A DNA stretch of 64,000 nt from Bimastos eiseni (lineage: Eukaryota; Annelida; Clitellata; Crassiclitellata; Lumbricidae), in NCBI GenBank assembly GCA_959347315.1, contig OY365817.1, positions 2,452,295 through 2,516,294 of the forward strand, written 5' to 3'. Below are positions 57,173 to 64,000 of the stretch, piece after piece. The position numbers and the translations under genes are program-made. A model generated the notes under the pieces. The model did no database searches and had not been told where the DNA came from. It worked only from the letters and a program-made list of their open reading frames with translations. The first letter of the stretch is position 1; each line of letters starts with the position of its first letter.

Positions 57173-57744
57173 TAATTAGGCCTAGGCTACTCGAAAACAA
57201 GAGAAGACAAGAACACGTCCATGTAGAAATAAGATAAGAGAAAGAGAGAAAACAATAGGCCTTCACAACAGAAAACAAATTAACTAAGGAGAGAGAGTTA
57301 AATTTACTAAATTTAACATTTGGTAAAACACCAAAAATAATTTTTATAGTTTCTATACAATATACTTTATATTCTATGAAGTATCATCGACAGGTCTAAA
57401 TGGCAAATAACATAATAGCATCAAAATTTGTAGCTTAAGATCGATCATTCGATCTCCAAACTGAAAACATTAGATAAAAAATCGTTGTTTTGAAATTTGT
57501 TAAGTCTACTTGCTAGTTCTCGACGAAAATTCAATCGAAACAGAAGTTGGCAATGCAGATTTGCGAAAATTTCGCAAAAATCCGGAATTCCACCGTCTTC
57601 TTCGAGATCTACCACGGCACGCTATATTTAGTAACAGCAGGCCAACTACAGGACACTATGACGTCATCATCCGGAGTCTCACCTGGAGTTACTGATAGGC
57701 CTATTTCTATTTATTTATTTGACAGCAACATAACTCCACCACTG

Positions 57745-58125
57745 TCTGCACTCTGATCTGACAGTGCCAGTCCGAAGCCCGGATATAGGAGGAGGGCGAC
57801 TTTAATTATATTTGTTATCACACAGTGTCATTAAACTGAAACTACTACCCCCACTATTACAAGTTTTTGAGACATAGACAGCTACTGCTTGAAGTCCAGG
57901 AGCACCTGTCCCAAGTCTGGATAAAGAAGGAGGGCAACGTTAATGATATTAGTTATCACAGTGTCGTTAAACTGAAACTGCTACTATAAGTTTTTGAGAC
58001 ATAGATAGTACTCCGTCTATAAATGCAGTCCATGAGTGCCTGTCCCAAGCCTGGATAATGGAGGAGGGCAACGCTAATGAAATTAGTTATCACACAGTGT
58101 CGTTAAACTGAAACTGCTACAACTT
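57745..58125. repeat. three tandem copies of dispersed repeat family X
   Basis: Units near 57745, 57890 and 58020 each contain CCTGTCCCAAGCCTGGATAA- type sequence, GGAGGAGGGCAACG, and CACAGTGTCGTTAAACTGAA. The period is about 130-140 bases. Confidence 0.92.
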
Positions 58126-58469
58126 GATAGCAACATAGTCAACGACTGCTTAATGTTGTTCATGCACTCATACTACAATGAAAAAAATAATGTATTCACT
58201 CATTCTTAGAATAATGTTGAATAACGGTCATATACCATACATATCATTAAATAGAAATGTATAATTTAACTATGAATGTTTTTTAATACAGGTCATTTAA
58301 CAACAAGTGTAGTCAATTTCCTTTTACATTTTTCCGACTGTTCAGGTTTCCTTTTGTCATTTACAAGCTTTGTGTAGTTGTTCAACATAATGTTTGCAGC
58401 AATGAAAACAGATCTATGTACAAGTTTCAACTTTGCATTACCACATTCACAGGTGTTATCTGAATGATT

Positions 58470-61014
58470 AATAAAATCCAAGCTCGTGCGGACCACTAAA
58501 TCTCACTGATTTGTAACAGACAAAACTCATTCTCATATTTTGTGAAATAAGACAGTTAAATACAACAAACACATCAGAAACAATATCAGTTACAAATTGG
58601 GTTGGCCATTTAAGTCCCCCTCTGTTCAAAATTTCAATATACAAGAATTTATCAACCAAGCTTTCGCCGAATTCACAAAGCAGCTCTCTGTCAGTACAGA
58701 GTTCATGCTGGCACAATTTACAACGAAATAATTTACAAACTTTATGTGCAATATAGCCAGCAATAAAAACAATGCAAGTCAAGTCCCTGTCATCAATACA
58801 GCCATCACAGCAATAACTGACAACATCAGTAAATGCATCACGTATAATTGCATCTGTGGCAAGACTTTCCTGACAATCAATATCAGACAGAAATTGAATA
58901 AAATTAAAATTACCACACTTGGCAGATTTCAAATGCAAGACACTGATGAGCTTAAACTTTTTTCAGACTCAATAATCTGCCTTACTGAAACATGATAGTT
59001 TCCTACAGACAGTTGTCGGTACTGAGAAAATCGATATTCAAGGTTATCAGTTTGGAATTTTCCAGGAAGTACATAGCTAAATTTTAATTCAGCCACCAAA
59101 TAATGGATACGCAACTTCATAGATTTGACAGTATGTTGTAGAGCAAAATGAGTCTCTTGTGACAAGCAGCCATGCCTGCCCTTGCATTTCATTGCCTCCC
59201 AGTTGATAAGCCACAAAACAACCCGTTCCATAAATTTCAGCCGTTCATCATTGACTGATCAAAATGGGTCGCTGTCTCTGTCACGCAAATTTCGCCCTTT
59301 AAGTGAATCTTTCATGTTGAAAAGTTTCCATAATTTAAAAATTATTTCAAGGAACGTTTTAGTATCATTCACTGAATAACTCATTGTAGGAAAGAAGTTA
59401 AGTGCTGCAATAGTCTTTTCCTTAAATACCTTCAAAACCAAGCTGACTTTTTGACGTTCAATGCTAGTTGGGTTTAAAGCCTTGTATGTTAAATTTGGAG
59501 CCAGCTTAACAACCCTGGTTTCTTCAAAGCTATGCAATTTTTTCATATCTGCAAAACAGGCTCTGTGAATCAAAAGTTTTGTCATCAAGACCAGGAAATT
59601 AAATGTGTGACTTGCATCAGCTTAGTTTATCCAGTTGCTCCTAATGCATTTAAGTAAGTGAACATAGTCAGACAAGTAAAAATTTCATTGTGCTGTCAAA
59701 TGGGTTATCAATAAATGGCTTCAGCTCATTTTCGCCACACAACAGTGTAAACATGTTTCTATTAAATCGATTATTATCAGAGATGATACACAACACTCTG
59801 TAACCAGCATCATGAATACCATGCAACACTCTCAATGTTATTTCCTTCAATATGCTGCTGTCATGTTGACAACTGGAACGAGAGATACATGTACTACATC
59901 TCTGTCCTTAGCAAGGACAGATGCAATCATGAAGGCCTGCACTGTTGTTGCCTGCTGTTGCGAGTTATTGCTGGCAAAGCCTTGAATATTACCACCTTTA
60001 AAAGTTGCAATAGGCTCAACATGTATCTCATCCAACATCAATGAAACAATTTTCTGATATGGCTCAAGATACCGAGCCTTGCTTCTCAAATATGAAATAT
60101 ATATATATATATCAGTTACAGATGAGGACAAACATGATGTTAAACGACGTAAGTACGAAACATGAGGCAATATTAACACACTCTTCATAAGAAAATCATA
60201 TGCTTTAGGGGAAAACAGAAAGTCTACAAGCCCAAAGCATCATTTTTGCACTGTAAGTTCTACGTGACATCAAACGAATGTGCAGTTGCTGAGTCAAAAA
60301 ATTCAAAGAAAATGAACTGTTATCCGACTGAATGCTGTCATCTTCATCACATAACTCCTGAAGAAGAGCAAGAGCTTGCTCCATTTTAGACTCTGAACTA
60401 CACTCGATGTCACCCTTCAAAAAATCGCTTACCAGTGAACCCAGCTTTGACAAACGGTCCAGCAATTCATCAGATCCCAAGATCCATGCTAAACAGACAC
60501 ACGCACATTGTCACAGAAACCAGAAACTTTCAAATTATTTCCTATTTCAACAGCAACTTTGACTTTAGGGCACTTGATAGTATCAAGAATACATATACAT
60601 ACATGTGTATCTGATGGAAAAATAACCGACTGAGGATCCTGTTCAATATCATTTTTATCCCAGTCCATAAATGCCTTTGGTCCCATGTATCCAGTTCTGC
60701 GTGCCTGTCTTCTGGAGTCCGACGCTTCTTTGGTGGCTCGGATGACAAGTAAGATGGCAAAATTGGAAAAACAGATGGATACGCCTCTTTCGAAAGTTTA
60801 GGAATAGTTCTCTTAAAACATAACATTGATCCATCTGGACGCTTGACACAATCTTCAGTCACAAAAAAGTCTTTAGTAGGAGTGAAATCTTCTGTGGAAT
60901 TGCACGGATCCATTTAGTCCGCTGTGTCTCGATAATTGGACATCGGAATACAGTGACATAATCCGTTCCTCTATAATTTGACGAGCACTCTGGAACACAG
61001 CACTTTCTAGGCAT
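58470..61014 (-). pseudogene. decayed P-element-like transposase with THAP domain
   Basis: Minus-strand frames, in order, give a THAP-type start (MPRKCCVPECSSNYRG and later TKWIRAIP; from 61014), a linker with PPKKRRTPEDR, a coiled segment (60480-60205), the RNase H-like block SLMLDEIHVEP with FKGGNIQGFA (60188-59847), a second acidic block CIISDN (59850-59668), and a C-terminal part (59588-58470). These match the layout of P-element and THAP9-type transposases, about 850 codons. The frame changes at least five times and the downstream THAP Cys/His ligands are not in place, so it is inactive. A TA run interrupts it near 60095-60112. Terminal repeats were not identified. Confidence 0.82.
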
Positions 61015-62050
61015 TCCTGCAGCGTCAAATAGATAGACAAACAACAAACATAACTAAAAATAAACATTTCAAGTATGAAGTTTATAGCAAAAATTATATC
61101 TATCTAAACCTGACCCTAACCGACCGTCATGACGTCTAGCCTGACTCTAATTAACTGACCCTTACAGCACCACACCTGACCATAACTTTTAGACCACAAG
61201 TTCGCGCTTGTATTAACAACTGACCGTCTCGCACAACGTCCCAAACTTGTGGAATATCTAACTGTTTTTCTAGCATATGAATATCATCATTACATTCATT
61301 TATTATCAATCAGGTGTTGTGAGGCCGGATCTTTACAGTCGTATCCAGTTCTGATGGCTTTCAGAAAAGAAGTGAACTACCCGTTTTAGTTGTGCCGACT
61401 GTCATAACGGCCGTATTATCATACGGCGATGACTATGGGTGCTTTTAAAATCATCCGAAACATGAATATGTTTAATGATAATCTAAATCGAGTCAACAAG
61501 AAAGATAAATAATACATTTATTAAAATGTGTGATAAATTTACTTACCGCAAATACCATTAAATTTAAAGTATTGAGTGTTTTTATGGCAAGTCGGGTAGA
61601 AATTTCGTCGAGCCTCCTGTTGACGTTTCAAACCATAGATTATTACATTGTGTTAGGCCTGCGCTATATTAAGAATGGCCGTGGATCTACGCCGCAACTA
61701 AAGGTCAATACGCTGACGCAACCATGACGACATTTCGTTTGTCCAGCATGGACATGTTCATCTATAATAAATAAGTAAGTAAATTAAGCATATTATTTAA
61801 TAACGATACTAATAATTTTCGCTTAAATTCAAACCGCTCTATGATAACATAAATAGGCGCCTATTACACGTTATACGCTTATTTAACCAACAATGCTGCT
61901 CAGTGAAAGAAGGACATGTCAACCTTACTGATATACAATGATCTCACTCGCAGGGCCGTACCGGTCGACTATCCACCGTAAAGTCACGTAGTTTAACTAT
62001 TATCTTATTACTAATTTGCGCGCCATAGAAAAATCCATGAAATGAAGCGA
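61015..62050. other. no gene recognised
   Basis: AT-rich sequence upstream of the transposase relic. It may include the element's terminal region, but no inverted repeat was matched. Confidence 0.5.
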
Positions 62051-62072
62051 ATTAGCAGTCAGCAAGCGATAT

Positions 62073-62433
62073 TGTCAGACTTACTGCCCCTAGGGGTTGC
62101 TGGCTGCTTGGGGACACCTTCCGAGGTTACAATGGTTAATCCCACTTCCGGTCCTACTCCATAGCCTACAGGCCATTTCCCTTGCAGTCGCCGACTACGT
62201 TTCAAGCGCGAAGTCAGGGCTTCTCGCCCATATGCCCCCGTCGGCGCTATCTCAGCTCCTAGTATAGTGAGGGCCCCAGTTTGCACCACAGGATGACCTC
62301 GTACCGGATTTGACATAATGTCCGTGACCTCGGGGCTGATGGTGGCGATCATCTGCTGAGCAGATGAAGCACCTGGGCTGGTATGGTCCCTACGAGCAGA
62401 CTGATCTATTTTTGCTTCCCTAGGGCTCCTCAC
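62073..62433 (-). CDS. tentative first coding exon of an unrecognised minus-strand gene
   Basis: A GC-rich minus-strand frame, open from about 62445, has its first ATG near 62353 (MIATISPEVTDIM) and runs to a strong donor GCA|GTAAGT at about 62073. The composition contrasts with the AT-rich surroundings. No domain was recognised, and no downstream exon was found. It could equally be a retroelement 5' region. Confidence 0.3.
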
Positions 62434-62439
62434 TATGAC

Positions 62440-63130
62440 CGCTTAATTATTTTAAAGTCTAACGAATTTGTATGTTCAATAGTCAAACAATCTTTATTTA
62501 CGGCAATTAATCCTCAGCTACCCGCTGCGGGTTTACATTTATTAATCACGATTATACAACAAACAAACGAATTTTATAATCTACCAAACATCAAACACAC
62601 CCCTAAAAACTGCACTAATTATATAGTTAGGTAATGACAGATTTTAACCAAATTTCTTAGCTACCTTGTTCTCTATTCTTCCTAGCACAGCGCTATAAAA
62701 ATGTACTCCAGCCGAATGCCGTCAGTTACAATGCATTCGCGCTATCGCCAGTTCTGGCCAAAAGTTAATCACATTTATTTTTTTGCACATTCGAAATTTT
62801 CAGACGACACTTGCACCACACAAGTCGTAATACTTCCCTTATCAATTTCGCTAAGTTTTCTACACGGAACTAATCGCGAATATGACCTATTAATGAAATT
62901 TTACCGACTCGCTAACTTCCACCCTTCTAGAACTTCGACAATTTCAACACCACAAAATGGCCGCTCACGCGTCACCTACGCAATAGAAAAATAGGTGGCG
63001 CCTCAAGCGACTACATCGAGAGCTTTAGCGGCGAGCCCCATTAGGCTCAACAGCGAAAACTCGAGAGAGACCGTTGCGCAGGGGCATTTGCGCAACAATA
63101 TCCTCTTTCTTCAAATGTCCTAATGCTAGA
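62440..63130 (-). promoter_or_regulatory. CpG-rich block, possible minus-strand promoter
   Basis: 63000-63100 is rich in CpG and contains GTTGCGCA and TGCGCAAC as an 8-bp inverted pair (63073-63096). A GCGGCCATTTTG-type word, a match to known YY1-like promoter sites on the minus strand, lies near 62957-62970. An AATAAA on the minus strand near 62490 leaves open an LTR interpretation (TGTT...CA ends). Confidence 0.3.
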
Positions 63131-63139
63131 AGGTAACTT

Positions 63140-63653
63140 AGTCAATTTATATAGGCCCCTACTGTAACATAATCTACGCGTATTAACACGTTTTGTTGAC
63201 AGTAATTTAAAATATAGATAATTTGCCCGACATGCTAAGTTAACTATATTATAGGGTATACTTGTGTGTCAAGGTTTTTAAAATTTTATTATCGCAATAG
63301 GTTTAAAATTTGTGAACATAGAAAACGCTTTTGTATCAAAGCAATAGGAACGTAAAAGATTATTTTTACATCTATGTATTGTAGACTGCACGTGGTTGCT
63401 TCACATGATTTTACTCTAAAGGTAGGCCTAGAGGCAAAATGAGTTTGTATCCAGATTACTGATATCTTGCTGAGATGATTCATGACGACATGAACGTGGA
63501 TACCGTGAACTGATGGAAAGCCCTTAACCGTTGAGCCATGCACCACAAGCATTGGACCTCCAATCTGTGCAACATGATAACATGTATAACATGAGCAAGT
63601 TTTATATTTATTTCTATTTGCGACGAATAATCGGAAATATTGTGCGTACGTAC
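63140..63653. other. no gene recognised
   Basis: AT-rich. The minus frame from the window end stays open here, but composition and residue use do not look coding. Confidence 0.5.
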
Positions 63654-64000
63654 TGTCGAAGTTAAGACACTGTCTTTTTGTGGAGTCCATCACGGCGTTG
63701 ACTCGTTCCTGCTTATATCTCTTGCTCCAGTTTGGCTCATGCAGAGTCATGCCCTTATCGTAAATTAATTGGATTACTGTCCTTCTTGGTACTGTGGACT
63801 CCAACACTTCTGATGTCCCCAGCAGCGCATTCATTGCCAGGCAATCGCCCCTATTGCCTGGCACCGTGTCCTCGACAATGTGCGTGTTTATCTCTTCACT
63901 TGAACTTCGGCCTCCAGAGGTGACTTTCTGATTCCACATGCTCGCACAGTCGCAATGCCACCAGACACAATTAATAGAGCCTTCCAATTTTTTGCGGGTT
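63654..64000 (-). CDS. tentative partial coding exon, runs off the window
   Basis: On the minus strand the frame is open from the window end to a good donor ACA|GTACGT at 63653. It encodes about 115 residues with balanced composition, including WWHCDCASMWNQ and RRTVIQLIYDKGMTLHEP. I do not recognise the family. No start codon at the window edge is implied, since the frame is open beyond it. It could be a host exon or an old transposon gene. Confidence 0.35.

Overview
This window is nuclear DNA from a non-vertebrate animal, most likely a marine invertebrate. It holds one large, intron-rich host gene in a sea of transposon fragments and simple repeats. The coding exons have a balanced to GC-rich composition, while introns and flanks are AT-rich and full of (TA)n, (GAT)n and (TCTG)n tracts, non-LTR retrotransposon 3' ends, tRNA-derived SINE-like copies and small DNA transposons. 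There are no prokaryotic features and no CRISPR array. The species cannot be named from the sequence.

Positions 2459 to 44047 (+) carry a complete orthologue of p190RhoGAP (ARHGAP35/ARHGAP5 in vertebrates, RhoGAPp190 in flies). I assembled 23 coding exons by hand. All junctions are GT-AG, all phases agree, and the total of 5076 nt gives 1691 codons plus a TGA stop. The domain order is N-terminal GTPase-like domain, FF-domain region, pseudoGTPase pG1, pseudoGTPase pG2, a long variable linker with candidate phosphotyrosine sites, a polybasic stretch, and a C-terminal RhoGAP domain with its arginine finger. One exon (32523-32623) is too short to appear as a long open frame and was found by phase and splice-site logic. 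The protein is about 190 residues longer than the human proteins although it stops right after the RhoGAP domain, so the extra length lies in the linker.

The introns hold a 1.3-kb CTAC/TATA satellite (11.8-13.1 kb), several minisatellites of 18-42 bp, a 260-bp direct duplication (8.9 and 9.85 kb), more than ten non-LTR retrotransposon 3' fragments, and small transposons with visible terminal inverted repeats and target-site duplications. These include hAT-like elements at 14.07-14.51 and 27.07-27.55 kb, and a Harbinger-like element nested inside a repeat-armed element at 29.3-30.35 kb.

Downstream of the gene (44-64 kb) no second gene can be assigned. There are more minisatellites, a tandem segmental duplication (51.44-53.86 and 53.86-55.7 kb) in which one copy carries SINE and hAT insertions that are empty in the other, a 1.2-kb Harbinger-like element (55978-57172), and a decayed THAP/P-element transposase on the minus strand (58.47-61.01 kb). 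A CpG-rich block at 62.0-63.1 kb looks like a minus-strand promoter and first exon, and 63654-64000 may be a minus-strand coding exon running off the window. Both of these are tentative.

I found no multi-gene system. The most instructive items are the intron-rich p190RhoGAP with its expanded linker, the splice donor embedded in a minisatellite, the filled and empty insertion sites between duplicated segments, and the nested transposons.
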